A stretch of DNA of 64,000 bases from positions 62,001 through 126,000 of the forward strand of contig CAXXSU010000002.1 of the NCBI GenBank assembly GCA_963664465.2. The letters run 5' to 3'. Source of the DNA: CAVOAK01 sp963664465 (lineage in GTDB: Bacteria > Pseudomonadota > Alphaproteobacteria > UBA8366 > CAVOAK01). The notes under the pieces are model-generated. The model was not told the origin of the DNA. It did not search any database and saw only the letters and a list, made by a program, of their open reading frames with translations. A program made the position numbers and the translations under genes. Positions 49,219-58,365 of the stretch are shown one piece after another; position 1 is the stretch's first letter; the number at the start of each line of letters is the position of its first letter.

Positions 49219-50688
49219 CAGCCCGTTGACGAAGTCTTCCCTGGACGAAGTCGGCATGGTCTGATTCTCTGGTGTCCTGGCCTGAAGGGGGGTTCGCTGA
49301 TGGCGATGGGACAGCAGAAGGATCGTCAGGGGGACTTGATGGTGAGCTGGTCGGAGATGCCGCGCTCGCCTGGTCATGTATTTTACGACCGCCTGCAGTT
49401 GGTACTGATCGAGGGCGGCTTCGACGGCTTCGCCGAGGCGGTCTGCCAGCCCTATTACGCGGCCAGGATGGGGGCGCCTTCGGTGCCACCCGGGCGCTAC
49501 TTCCGTATGCACCTGGTGGGCTACTTCGAGGGTATCGACTCTGAGCGTGGGCTGGAGTGGCGCTGCTCGGATTCCCTGTCGCTACGGGAGTTCCTGCTGT
49601 TGGAGATGCGGGAACGGGTGCCGGACCATTCCTGGCTGTCACGGACCCGCGCGCGCCTGCCCCATGAAGTCCACACGGCGGTGTTTGACTGGGTCCTGGC
49701 GCTGATCGCCGAGGCGGGTCTGGTGAAGGGCGAGCGCATCGGGGTGGATGCCTCGACCATGGAGGCCAACGCGGCGCTGCGCAACATCGTGCGGAGGGAC
49801 ACGGGCGAGGGTTACCGGGGGATGCTGGAGCGCTTGGCCCAGGAGAGCGGTATCGAGACACCCACGGCTGAGGACCTGGCGCGTCTGGACCGCAAGCGCA
49901 AGGGCAAGAAGCTCTCGAACCAGGACTGGGTTTCCAGGAGCGACCCCGAGGCCAAGATCGCCAAGATGAAGGACGGCACCACGCACCTGGCCTACAAGCC
50001 CGAGCACGCGGTGGATCTGGACACCGGCGCGGTGGTGGCGGCGGAGCTGCACCCGGCCGACGAGGGCGATACGACAACGCTTCCCAAGACCCTGGCGGCG
50101 GCCGAGGCAAACCTCGAGGCGGTGGATGTGGCGCCGACGGCCGAAGATCCGGCCGAATGTGTGACCGATAAGGGCTACCACTCACGGTTGGTCTTGAAGG
50201 CGCTCGACGACGGCCCCTGGAAGAGCCGGATCTCCGAGCCCAAGCAGAAGGGTTTTGCGCGCTGGCACGGAGATGATGCGGCTCGCCGGGCGGTCACCAA
50301 CAACCGGACCCGGCTGTTATCGGGGGTGGCCAGGGAAGCCTTCAAGCTGCGCGCCGAGATCGTCGAGCGCTCCTTTGCCCACAACCTCGATCGCGGCGGT
50401 ATGCGCCGGACCTGGCTTCGGGGCCGCGAGAACGTGCACAAGCGATACCTGCTTCACGTCGCCGGCCACAACCTATCGTTGCTGATGCGCCAACTCATCG
50501 GCGCCGGCACCCCGAAGGAGGCCGTGGCGGGCGGAATTGGCGCCTTGTTCGTGCTTGTTACGCCCGCTGGAGCCGTCCTGGTCGTTCAGATCGTCCTCAT
50601 CGTCTCGGAGGATGGCGAAACCGCCTTCGCCGCGATATGCTTCGCCGTGGCGTGAAACCCGGTCAATGACGCCTTTTTCAACGGGCTG
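49219..50688 (+). mobile_element. IS1182-type insertion sequence, intact
   Basis: Terminal inverted repeats share the 11-bp core CAGCCCGTTGA (49219-49229 and complement at 50678-50688). TTAG flanks both ends (49215-49218 and 50689-50692), consistent with a 4-bp target duplication. Length 1,470 bp. Confidence 0.8.
49300..50655 (+). CDS. IS1182-type DDE transposase
   Basis: 451 residues. N-terminal region FYDRLQLVLIEGGFDGFAE and QPYYAARMG are typical of IS1182/IS4-like transposases. DDE residues are plausible at IGVDASTMEANA (first Asp), CVTDKGYHS (second Asp) and ERSFAHNLDRGG (Glu). The frame is complete, so the element is likely active or recently so. Confidence 0.85.
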   Translation: MAMGQQKDRQGDLMVSWSEMPRSPGHVFYDRLQLVLIEGGFDGFAEAVCQPYYAARMGAPSVPPGRYFRMHLVGYFEGIDSERGLEWRCSDSLSLREFLLLEMRERVPDHSWLSRTRARLPHEVHTAVFDWVLALIAEAGLVKGERIGVDASTMEANAALRNIVRRDTGEGYRGMLERLAQESGIETPTAEDLARLDRKRKGKKLSNQDWVSRSDPEAKIAKMKDGTTHLAYKPEHAVDLDTGAVVAAELHPADEGDTTTLPKTLAAAEANLEAVDVAPTAEDPAECVTDKGYHSRLVLKALDDGPWKSRISEPKQKGFARWHGDDAARRAVTNNRTRLLSGVAREAFKLRAEIVERSFAHNLDRGGMRRTWLRGRENVHKRYLLHVAGHNLSLLMRQLIGAGTPKEAVAGGIGALFVLVTPAGAVLVVQIVLIVSEDGETAFAAICFAVA

Positions 50689-50703
50689 TTAGGCTCAATA
50701 CGG

Positions 50704-52078
50704 GAGCTATAACCGAATCTTGTGTACGGCGTTGAAATGAAGGCGGCGTATCCTGGTGATTGTTGATGTCACCACTTGAGCTAAGCCAAGGAAGGATACG
50801 CCATGAAAGAGAATACCGTTGTTGCTTTTCAAAACCCATCTGATTTTCAGAAAGATCCGTTGACGGAAGTCCTACAAGCTGGAGCTCGCGAGTTGTTGGC
50901 CCAAGCCGTTGAGGCCGAGGTCTCCGTGTTTTTGGGTAGCCATGCGGCGCTTGTTGACGCCGCCGGCCGCCGCCGGGTTGTCCGCAATGGATATCTGCCG
51001 GAACGCTTCATCCAGACCGGGATCGGCCCGGTGAGCGTGCGCCAACCCCGTGTGCGGGACCGGGGGGACGGCGCCATCCGCTTCACGTCGGCGATCCTGC
51101 CGCGCTATCTGCGCCGCGCCAAGAGCCTGGAAGACCTTTTGCCATGGCTGTATCTGAAGGGCATTTCCACCGGCGACTTCGGGGAAGCCTTGGCGGCGCT
51201 CCTGGGGAGCTCCGCGCCGGGGCTTTCGGCCTCCACGATCACCCGGCTGAAAGAGGTCTGGGGGGTTGAGGCGGAGCGCTGGCAACGGCGCGACCTCACG
51301 GCCAAGCGCTACGTCTATTTCTGGGTGGACGGCATCTATTTCAGCGCCCGCATGGAGGAAGAGAAGCAGTGCATCCTGGTGATCGTCGGGGCCACGGACA
51401 AGGGACAGAAGGAACTGATCGCCATCGCCGACGGCTATCGCGAAAGTGAGCAGTCCTGGCTCGAAGTTCTGCTCGATCTCAAGCGGCGCGGCCTTGAAAT
51501 GGGTCCGCAACTGGCGCTCGGCGACGGCGCGCTCGGCTTCTGGAAGGCGCTCCGCCAAGTCTACCCAGGCGCCCGCGAGCAACGCTGCTGGGTTCACAAG
51601 ACGGGCAACGTCTTGAACAAGCTGCCCAAGGGTCTGCAAAAGAAAGCCAAGGGGCGCCTGCAAGACATCTGGATGGCCGAAACCAGGAAGGATGCCGAGA
51701 GCGCCTTCGACTTCTTCCTGGAAGCCTACGGGCCGAAGTACGACAAGGCCGCGGCCTGCCTGGCCAAGGACCGCGACGTCCTGCTGACGTTCTACGACTT
51801 CCCCGCCGAGCACTGGAAGCATGTACGCACGACCAACCCCATCGAGAGCACGTTCGCCACGGTTCGTCTGCGCACCTACCGGACCAAGGGCTGCCTGTCG
51901 CGCAAGACGGCGATGGCCATGGTCTTCAAACTATGCCAGTGCGCTCAGAGGAAATGGAGAAAACTCGATGGATCGAACCATCTCGCCGAGATCATTCGCG
52001 GCGTCAAATTCGTAGATGGAGAACGCCAGGATCGCGCCGCCGCATGATCAGCCCATACACAACTTTTGACAATAGCTC
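50704..52078 (+). mobile_element. IS256-family insertion sequence, intact
   Basis: Imperfect ~28-bp terminal inverted repeats (both beginning GAGCTAT, sharing TTGTGTA) bound a 1,375-bp element. A perfect 9-bp direct repeat TCAATACGG flanks it (50695-50703 and 52079-52087), a target duplication of the size expected for IS256. Only 15 bp separate it from the IS1182 element. Confidence 0.9.
50803..52047 (+). CDS. IS256-family (Mutator-type) transposase
   Basis: 414 residues. Family signatures: GARELLAQAVEAEVSVFLG at the N terminus, the catalytic Asp in YFWVDGIYFSARM, the second Asp in LALGDGALGFWKAL, QRCWVHKTGNVLNKLPK and the Glu in TTNPIESTFATVRLRT. Complete reading frame. Confidence 0.95.
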   Translation: MKENTVVAFQNPSDFQKDPLTEVLQAGARELLAQAVEAEVSVFLGSHAALVDAAGRRRVVRNGYLPERFIQTGIGPVSVRQPRVRDRGDGAIRFTSAILPRYLRRAKSLEDLLPWLYLKGISTGDFGEALAALLGSSAPGLSASTITRLKEVWGVEAERWQRRDLTAKRYVYFWVDGIYFSARMEEEKQCILVIVGATDKGQKELIAIADGYRESEQSWLEVLLDLKRRGLEMGPQLALGDGALGFWKALRQVYPGAREQRCWVHKTGNVLNKLPKGLQKKAKGRLQDIWMAETRKDAESAFDFFLEAYGPKYDKAAACLAKDRDVLLTFYDFPAEHWKHVRTTNPIESTFATVRLRTYRTKGCLSRKTAMAMVFKLCQCAQRKWRKLDGSNHLAEIIRGVKFVDGERQDRAAA

Positions 52079-52087
52079 TCAATACGG

Positions 52088-52415
52088 GCGAAATGTTGCT
52101 CCGAGAAAGATAAAGATGTTGTTGAGTACCCAGAGCTGGGATTACACTTGACGTAGTTAATAAGGACAACTGCGATAAAGCAGCGATGAGAAGTGGCAGC
52201 AGTGGAATTCGGTGCGGGAGGCATCGACTCCAAGGGCGTAGCGTTCAATTCAGCAATGCCTTGAAGCCGGTCTTGTCATAAATCATTTGCCGAGGATTGC
52301 CTCCTCACTGGTGCTGCCCGCAACAGGTTCGCTGCGCGCAACGCAGTGTGTTCAACGGTTTTGCCCAGGACGCAAAGCGTGTCAGGGGCGCTCACCGAGA
52401 AAGGGAGGAATGCTC
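52088..52415. other. Upstream region of the binding-protein gene
   Basis: No gene is supported. It is the right part of an intergenic region split by the two insertion sequences; the promoter of the binding-protein gene should lie here. A strong ribosome site GGGAGGA is at 52403-52409. Confidence 0.4.
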
Positions 52416-53282
52416 ATGAAGTTTTTGAAATATTTTGCCTGTTCGCTCGCTCCAGTCCTCATGATCGCGGCCCTTGTGACCGCGGGCGTGGCGGCTCAGG
52501 AGATCAACAGCCAGCTGGCCGCCGGCAGCGTTCTCGAGAAGATCAAAAAGCGCGGTCTCATGAAGATCGGGCATTCGACTTTCATCCCCTGGGCCATGCG
52601 GGACAAGAAAGGGGGTCTGATCGGGTTCGAGATCGACGTCGCCAAACGACTGGCAAAGAACATGGGTGTCGAGGCCGAGTTTTTGACCACTCCGTTCGAT
52701 GGCATCATTCCGGCGCTTCTTTCCGGCAAGTTCGACATCATCATCACCGGAATGGCGATCACGACTACAAGGAACCTGACGGTGAACTTCACGAATCCCT
52801 ATGAGTGGTATTCGCAGGGCATCGTTGCGAACAAGAAAGTAGCCGAGGGATTCACGAAGCTGGAGGACTTCAACCGGCCCGACGTCGTGCTCGTGCTCAG
52901 GCGCGGCGGCTTCACGAGGGATATCATCGAGGCGACCTATCCCAAGGCGCAGCTTCGCTTCTTCGATGACGACCAGACGGCCATCCAGGAGGTCCTGAAC
53001 GGCAACGCCCATGCGACGATCACGGCCGAACCGAAGCCGACTTTTCACGTTCTCGAGAACCCCGACATCCTATTCACGCCGTTCAAAGGCTTCACCCCGG
53101 TGCCCCGGACGCCGGCCGGGTTCGCGATCCGGAAGGGCGATCCGGATTCCCTGAGCTTCTTCAACAACTGGATTCTCCAGCGCTGGGAGGACGGGTACTT
53201 GCAGGCACGTAATGACTATTGGTTCACGACGAGGGGCTGGTTCGACGACATAGAGAACAACCCGTTCCTCAGGAAGAATTAA
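52416..53282 (+). CDS. ABC transporter substrate-binding protein, family 3
   Basis: 288 residues from the second ATG (MKFLKYFACSLAPVLMIAAL), chosen for its spacing to GGGAGGA; a Met two codons earlier is possible. Signal peptide ~1-27 (AGVAAQ). The mature protein has GFEIDVAKRLA, FDGIIPALLSGKFDIIITGM and FFDDDQTAIQEVLNGNAH. Paralogue of the protein at 1975-2829. No permease or ATPase genes adjoin. Placed next to dipeptidase and racemase genes, a peptide- or amino-acid-like ligand is likely. Confidence 0.88.
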   Translation: MKFLKYFACSLAPVLMIAALVTAGVAAQEINSQLAAGSVLEKIKKRGLMKIGHSTFIPWAMRDKKGGLIGFEIDVAKRLAKNMGVEAEFLTTPFDGIIPALLSGKFDIIITGMAITTTRNLTVNFTNPYEWYSQGIVANKKVAEGFTKLEDFNRPDVVLVLRRGGFTRDIIEATYPKAQLRFFDDDQTAIQEVLNGNAHATITAEPKPTFHVLENPDILFTPFKGFTPVPRTPAGFAIRKGDPDSLSFFNNWILQRWEDGYLQARNDYWFTTRGWFDDIENNPFLRKN

Positions 53283-53529
53283 CGGGCGAGGGCGCTTCGG
53301 GACTGTAGCCGGTTCGAAATTCGGGTCCCGCAATAAGGGAACTCTTGCGCCCGGGGTGGGGTGCCACGTCTCACCGCTGGCCCGGTTTAGTGATCGAAAG
53401 CGTGATCGAGCGTACAATTGCCATTGTTGAGATGCTCGGAGGCCGGCTCGCGGCTAGCAGGGTTCCAGTGGAATCTGTTCGGCCGTGGATGCGAGCGTTA
53501 TCACTTCCACGAACAACAGGGAGCTTCCG

Positions 53530-54627
53530 ATGAACGAGTGGAATATCTCCGAGGAGGCCGCCGCGCTTCTTCAGGATGCGCATCTGTGGGACATGACTGT
53601 GCCTTTGACGGTGCGCACAGGCGAGGAGACCCTGGACGTCACTCTCAGGCGTGCAGTCGAGCATGGTTACACGCTTGCTTCGCTAACGATTTCGTCGGAC
53701 TGGGAAGGGCTCGCTGGTGCGATCAAGGCGGTCGCGCGGGATCGCGCATACTTCCTCGGCCATCCAGACAAATACGTGCTGGTCGAGAGGGTCGAGGACG
53801 TGGAAGCCGCCAAGCGCGAGGGGAAGATCGCCATCCTCTTCCACTTTCAGGGCACCAATCCCCTCGACGGTGATCTGAACATGGTTGAAACCTACTACAA
53901 GCTCGGCATCCGCCACATGCTGATCGCCTACAACATGAAGAACGTGATGGGCGACGGATGCATGGAGCGGACCGACGACGGGCTGTCGCGCCTGGGTGTG
54001 GCATTGATCGAAGAGATGAACCGCGTCGGCATGATCGTCGATGCGACCCACACCGGTTACCGCACGACGATGGACATGTTCGAGGTCTCCAAGGACCCGG
54101 TCATCTTCTCGCACTCGAACCCGGCGGCGTTGTGGGATATCCCGCGCAATGCGAAGGACGACCAAATCAAGGCCTGCGCCAAGACCGGAGGCGTCATGTG
54201 CATCAACGGCGTCGACTTTTTTCTCGGCGATACGGGCGGATTGATCGAACCGATGGTGAAGCACATCGACTACGTCGCCAAATTGATCGGCCCCGAGCAT
54301 GTGGGAATCGGCACGGACTACGAGGCTTATAATTATGGTCGCGGTCAGTTTGAGCGAAAGCCAGCAAAACCGGCGGACCCATCCGCTTCATTCAGATCAC
54401 CGAAGCATGGGGGGCGTTTCAATCCGATGGACTTGCATCAGGCCGCGCATCTCAAGGCTTCCGGCGGCAAGTCGATCGGGCCCGAGTGGGCCGACTGCTA
54501 CTTCTTTGATCCCGAAAATATGCCAGAGCTGACCGAGGCGTTACTCAAGCACGGCTACAACGAAAAGGAGGTGCGCGGTATCCTTGGTGAGAACATCATG
54601 CGAGTCGCCAAGCAGGTGTGGAAATAA
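53530..54627 (+). CDS. Membrane-dipeptidase (M19) family protein
   Basis: ATG 53530 (GGGAGCTTCCG upstream) is preferred over a frame start 45 bases earlier; 365 residues. Renal-dipeptidase-type motifs: DAHLWD at ~16-21 (first metal ligands, variant of the usual DGHND), FHFQGTNPL where the bridging Glu is usually found (Gln here), IVDATHTG, VIFSHSNPAALWD and GIGTDYEAYN. The Glu-to-Gln change is worth noting, as it may alter the binuclear site. Probably hydrolyses a dipeptide- or amide-like substrate. Confidence 0.83.
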   Translation: MNEWNISEEAAALLQDAHLWDMTVPLTVRTGEETLDVTLRRAVEHGYTLASLTISSDWEGLAGAIKAVARDRAYFLGHPDKYVLVERVEDVEAAKREGKIAILFHFQGTNPLDGDLNMVETYYKLGIRHMLIAYNMKNVMGDGCMERTDDGLSRLGVALIEEMNRVGMIVDATHTGYRTTMDMFEVSKDPVIFSHSNPAALWDIPRNAKDDQIKACAKTGGVMCINGVDFFLGDTGGLIEPMVKHIDYVAKLIGPEHVGIGTDYEAYNYGRGQFERKPAKPADPSASFRSPKHGGRFNPMDLHQAAHLKASGGKSIGPEWADCYFFDPENMPELTEALLKHGYNEKEVRGILGENIMRVAKQVWK

Positions 54628-54721
54628 TTCGGCGAAAGTCGGCCCGTAGCGATGCGCCATGGCTGAGCCCGCAATTGTCCTCTAAGGTTAAGTGCGGACA
54701 GCCCACGGGCTCGACTCCAAG

Positions 54722-54791
54722 GTCCGCTTCTGGCTACGAGCGGACCGTAATCGCGAGGTAAGGTGATGTCCGCTTATGACCCGAGGCGGAC
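54722..54791. repeat. Paired palindrome module (copy B, inverted)
   Basis: Two 24-bp hairpins (54722-54745, loop region TCTGGCTACG; 54768-54791, loop TATGACCCG) separated by 22 bp, all with GTCCGC/GCGGAC arms. Between the dipeptidase and racemase genes, which converge on it. Confidence 0.9.
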
Positions 54792-54837
54792 TAGCTCAAG
54801 GGATTGCTCCGACCCTATCCCAAGGCAACAAGAGTGT

Positions 54838-55590
54838 TTAGAGGTAGCCCTGATACCGCTTCGGCACCACGGCGCGATAAACCATGTCGATGTAAACATT
54901 ATAATCAAACACCGGCAGCCCCGTCGCCTGATTAATATCCGCCGAAAAGAGTGGGAGGCTCGCGCACTCTAGGAGCACCGCGCCAATAGACGCATCGGCT
55001 TTGATCGCCTCCTGAACCGCGTCCACCACGTCGCTTCGCAGTTCGTCGACGTCCACCTCAATAGACGTGCTGCCCAAAGGCGCGGCATTGAATGGCAAAT
55101 CCTCCGCGTCGTCGAGACCGGCGACGACAATCGGCATTTCTTCGGTGACCCCAACGGCCTCGAAGAAGTCCGACGACAAAAGCTTTTTGGATGCGGTCAA
55201 CACGCACACGCTCTTGTCCTTGCCCAACATCTGTAGGATCAAGGGAATCATCATCAGCGGCGATGAGAACACCGGAATGTCGACTGCGTCGGCCAGGACG
55301 TCCTGAATCAGAGAAAAGAAGCCGCAACCCAAGGTGATGGCGCACACCCCGTCGGCTTCCATTTCCTTGGCGGCTTGAACGGTCGCCTGGACGTCCGGGG
55401 CCAATTCTCCGTTATTGCCCCTAATCGGGGGAAAGGGGTTGTTGTCAACTCCGGGGATCATCTTCATTCGCACCGGAAAATCGTGGGCGCAGGCGTCGCG
55501 TATACCGCCCGGGATAATTGGAGGCTGCTTATCGAACAAGAGGATGCCTATGGCCTCCCCATAAAAAGGCTTTCCGCCAACGACCTTCAT
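54838..55590 (-). CDS. Aspartate/glutamate racemase-family protein
   Basis: 250 residues. The two-cysteine racemase scaffold is visible: C83 (ADGVCAITLGCG) and C209 (VLLECASLP), each in a strand-end position of the pseudo-symmetric domains. Length fits hydantoin/Asp-Glu racemase-like proteins of the AroM/maleate-isomerase superfamily. Likely a racemase or isomerase feeding the peptidase/hydrolase genes around it. Confidence 0.8.
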   Translation of the reverse strand: MKVVGGKPFYGEAIGILLFDKQPPIIPGGIRDACAHDFPVRMKMIPGVDNNPFPPIRGNNGELAPDVQATVQAAKEMEADGVCAITLGCGFFSLIQDVLADAVDIPVFSSPLMMIPLILQMLGKDKSVCVLTASKKLLSSDFFEAVGVTEEMPIVVAGLDDAEDLPFNAAPLGSTSIEVDVDELRSDVVDAVQEAIKADASIGAVLLECASLPLFSADINQATGLPVFDYNVYIDMVYRAVVPKRYQGYL

Positions 55591-55840
55591 ATCGCTGTCG
55601 CCTTTCAGACGGTTGGGGTTGGAACCGCGCCCATTATAGGAACATCGCGGGCCAGGGTCATTAGAAACCCGCTACTGTTGCCGTTTCACGGAACGTACGC
55701 GGACGACATTGTTTCAAATTCCGGCTATTGGCGGACATAACGACCTACCCGTCTAGGTCAACGACATCCAGCATCTCGTCAGCACGCATGGCGGCGTGAA
55801 TGGGTGCCTCTACGCCATGCTGGTTGATCATCCGACCAAG

Positions 55841-57109
55841 TCAGCCACAGATTTCGGCAATCGAAAGGGCCAGTGTCTTGGTGCAGACCACCAATTCCTC
55901 GAGAGTTACGTACTCGTTGGCGGTCGGCCAAGAGTCGAACATTCGAATGTCACCGGGGCCATACATGACGGTCTCGACACCTGCCGCCGCCAGCATGTTG
56001 CCGTCGTTATATGCACCCAACCTGGGCTCCGCCCCGACCACAGGCGGACTTCCGGTGACCAATTCGTGATTGCGCGCCAGGGCTGTGACCAGCTTGGAGT
56101 CGGCCGGCGTGGAAAATGGCGGACCGTCGTAGCCTGCCAACCAGCCATCTTGCGGAGGGGCCTGGACCGTGACGTCAAAGCCGGAGTGTTCCTTGGCCAG
56201 TTTCGCTAACAATCGCTCTACATCTGCCTTGATGGTCGCTGCGGATTGTCCCGGCACCGTTCGCACTTGCACCGTCATGGTCATTTCATCCGACGTGACC
56301 CGGCTCATGTAGTCTCCGACGATCTCGTCATAGTGGAGCATCGGGAAATCGGGCAAATCGGGATGCTTCTCGAACGTGAGCCAATCCCCTTCCGGTATCG
56401 ACCGGATCGAGGAGCCCATCCGCTGGACAATCAGGGCCAATTGCTCAACCGGATTGAGATAGCCGGCACGTTGGGCCGGCGTACTGTTGACATGAATCAG
56501 CGGCGCGCGCGCGTGAAGCCGGAACGCGGTCAAGCCACAGGACACGTGCGCGATGCCGTTGCCCGAATTCTCCGTGTTGATGCACATATCGGCACTGTAT
56601 CCACGCTCGATCAGAGCCTTCGTGCCGTGGCCACCAGTCTTGTGTCCCATGACCGGGCAGACCAGGACATCGCCCTTGAGCTTGACGCCGGCCTTGCGGA
56701 TGGCCGCCACCGCGGCGATCATGGCGACGACACCACCTTTGTCGTCTTGAGCGCCGCGACCGTAGATCTTTCCGTCCTCGAAGTGACCGCTGAACGGATC
56801 GTGATCCCAGTCGCCCACCAGTTCCCGATGGTCCATATGCCCATTCAACATCAGGCTTGGCCCGCCCCCGGTGCCACGGAGCCGCCCCACGGGTTGCCGA
56901 CTGCTCCGGTCGGTGCCCTTGGGATCCTCCACCTCCATCATCTCGACCTCCAGGCCGATCTCGCCCATCACACCGCCCAGATAGTCGGCGCACGCTTGCT
57001 CTTCGTAAGAGAAGCTGGGAATTCGCACGCATTCCTGCTCCATGGTCAGCACACGGTCTTCATCCACGGCCGCCAGGATGCTGTTCGCCTTTTTTGTTTC
57101 CAAGACCAT
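55841..57109 (-). CDS. M20-family peptidase homologue with altered active site
   Basis: 422 residues from ATG 57109 (a GTG nine bases earlier is in frame). The M20/ArgE-DapE fold is clear: NGHMDH (first His and Asp), GRGAQDDKGG (bridging Asp) and the lid domain. But the catalytic EE-x-GG motif reads HKTGGHGT, so the general-base Glu is absent. The C-terminal metal His region (usually AH.PNEY) reads SWPTANEYV. Two key residues are thus replaced, so a degenerate or divergent member is likely. The 5' flank holds a 14-base C run (57128-57141). Confidence 0.82.
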   Translation of the reverse strand: MVLETKKANSILAAVDEDRVLTMEQECVRIPSFSYEEQACADYLGGVMGEIGLEVEMMEVEDPKGTDRSSRQPVGRLRGTGGGPSLMLNGHMDHRELVGDWDHDPFSGHFEDGKIYGRGAQDDKGGVVAMIAAVAAIRKAGVKLKGDVLVCPVMGHKTGGHGTKALIERGYSADMCINTENSGNGIAHVSCGLTAFRLHARAPLIHVNSTPAQRAGYLNPVEQLALIVQRMGSSIRSIPEGDWLTFEKHPDLPDFPMLHYDEIVGDYMSRVTSDEMTMTVQVRTVPGQSAATIKADVERLLAKLAKEHSGFDVTVQAPPQDGWLAGYDGPPFSTPADSKLVTALARNHELVTGSPPVVGAEPRLGAYNDGNMLAAAGVETVMYGPGDIRMFDSWPTANEYVTLEELVVCTKTLALSIAEICG

Positions 57110-57332
57110 TCGCCCCACCCCACCCCACCCCCCCCCCCCCCGATCAAGACGGGCCGAGTTTAGCGAAGATGACGATGAAGCGGTATCGGATACGCTATTC
57201 TTGGCCTGCGCCCGAACGTCCGCTTTGGGTCAAAAGCGGACTCTAGGGAGGCGCGTGGAAAACGTCTGCTTCTAGCCATAAGCGGACATGACGCATGATC
57301 AATGCACCGTTCCATCTAGAATTGTAAAAATA
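57110..57332. other. Gap with poly-C run and repeat module C before the first IS1595 copy
   Basis: Contains a homopolymer of 14 C (57128-57141) just upstream of the M20 gene start and the paired palindromes at 57218-57287; no gene. Confidence 0.6.
57218..57287. repeat. Paired palindrome module (copy C)
   Basis: Type 1 hairpin 57218-57241 (loop TGGGTCAA) and type 2 hairpin 57264-57287 (loop CTAGCCAT), 22 bp apart, 70 bp in total. One arm of the second hairpin has a single change (GTCTGC). It lies 45 bp from the IS1595 left end. Confidence 0.92.
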
Positions 57333-58365
57333 GGGTATCCTATTCGCTCTCGTAGTGGCAAGATGTTGTGATGGCCGAGAATACTGCCCATCCCGTTGGC
57401 GGGATCGATTACCCTCGCACGCTTATGGAATTTGACGACTGGTTCGCTTCTGAGGCCGCCTGTGCGGATTTTCTTCGGCGTGTCCGTTGGCCTGCCGGGT
57501 TTCGGTGTCCGGCCTGCGGGGGAACCGAGGCGTGGGTGACGGCCAGGGGCCAACAGCGATGTGCGGGATGCCAACGTCAGACGTCGCCGACCGCGGGGAC
57601 GATCTTCGAGGGTACGCGGAAACCGTTGCGGCTTTGGTTCCAGGCGATGTGGTATGTGACGAATCAGAAGCACGGCGTCAGTGCGCTTGGGGTTCAACGA
57701 ATACTCGGCCTGGGCGGTTATCAAACGGCTTGGACATGGCTCCATAAGCTGCGCCGGGCCATGGTTCGACCGGGCAGAGAGCTTCTGAATGGCGAGGTCG
57801 AGGTCGACGAAACCTATGTGGGCGGCCGGGAGGTTGGCGTTACGGGGCGGAAAACAAACAAGAAATCGATTGTCGCGATTGCCGCCGAAATCCGGGGTCG
57901 GGGCACCGGTCGTATCCGCATGGCGCGTGTCGAGGACGCATCCGCCGAGAGCCTCATTCCTTTCGTCCAAACGGCTGTGTGCCCGGGAGCAACGATTCGA
58001 ACCGATGGCTGGCGAGCCTACAACGGTCTCACGGGAGTCGGCTTCGAACACCAGCCGAAAAATATTTCCGCCAGCGGCGACCCAGCCCACATTGTCATGC
58101 CCCAAGTTCATCGGGTAGCCGGCCTCCTTGATCGGTGGTGGCTGGGTATTCACCATGGGGCTATTAGCGCCTCCCAGCTTGATTACTATCTGGACGAGTT
58201 CACGTTCCGCTTCAATCGCCGCCGATCCAAAGCTCGCGGCCTCCTGTTCTATCGACTCCTCCAGCAAGCAGTGCAACTGGAGCCCGTGCCATACAAGAAG
58301 CTCGTCGGGGGCAGACCCAGCCCTGCCCCCCAGATCTAGGCACTACGAGAGCGAATAGGATACCC
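57333..58365 (+). mobile_element. IS1595-type insertion sequence, copy 1
   Basis: 1,033 bp with perfect 25-bp terminal inverted repeats starting GGGTATCCTATTCG (57333-57357 and 58341-58365). Encodes one intact transposase. An identical-length copy in inverse orientation lies at 60332-61364. No target duplication flanks this copy. Confidence 0.92.
57371..58339 (+). CDS. IS1595-family (ISXO2-like) transposase, copy 1
   Basis: 322 residues from ATG 57371 (GTG just before it is in frame). N-terminal zinc ribbon (CPACGG, then CAGCQRQTS) and the ISXO2-like DDE domain (EVEVDETYVGGRE, IRTDGWRAYNGL, IHHGAISASQLDYYLDE and FRFNRR). Identical in protein sequence to copy 2. Confidence 0.93.
   Translation: MAENTAHPVGGIDYPRTLMEFDDWFASEAACADFLRRVRWPAGFRCPACGGTEAWVTARGQQRCAGCQRQTSPTAGTIFEGTRKPLRLWFQAMWYVTNQKHGVSALGVQRILGLGGYQTAWTWLHKLRRAMVRPGRELLNGEVEVDETYVGGREVGVTGRKTNKKSIVAIAAEIRGRGTGRIRMARVEDASAESLIPFVQTAVCPGATIRTDGWRAYNGLTGVGFEHQPKNISASGDPAHIVMPQVHRVAGLLDRWWLGIHHGAISASQLDYYLDEFTFRFNRRRSKARGLLFYRLLQQAVQLEPVPYKKLVGGRPSPAPQI

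Noticed and set aside
49178..50185. 335-residue Pro/Arg/Ser-rich frame opposite the IS1182 transposase
   Set aside because: Low-complexity composition typical of a complement-strand artefact.
56246..57163. 305-residue plus-strand frame over the M20 gene
   Set aside because: Antisense shadow, His/Arg-rich, no domain.
57299..58276. 325-residue frame antisense to IS1595 copy 1 (and its twin over copy 2)
   Set aside because: Appears twice only because the IS is duplicated; the sense strand has a complete zinc-ribbon DDE transposase.
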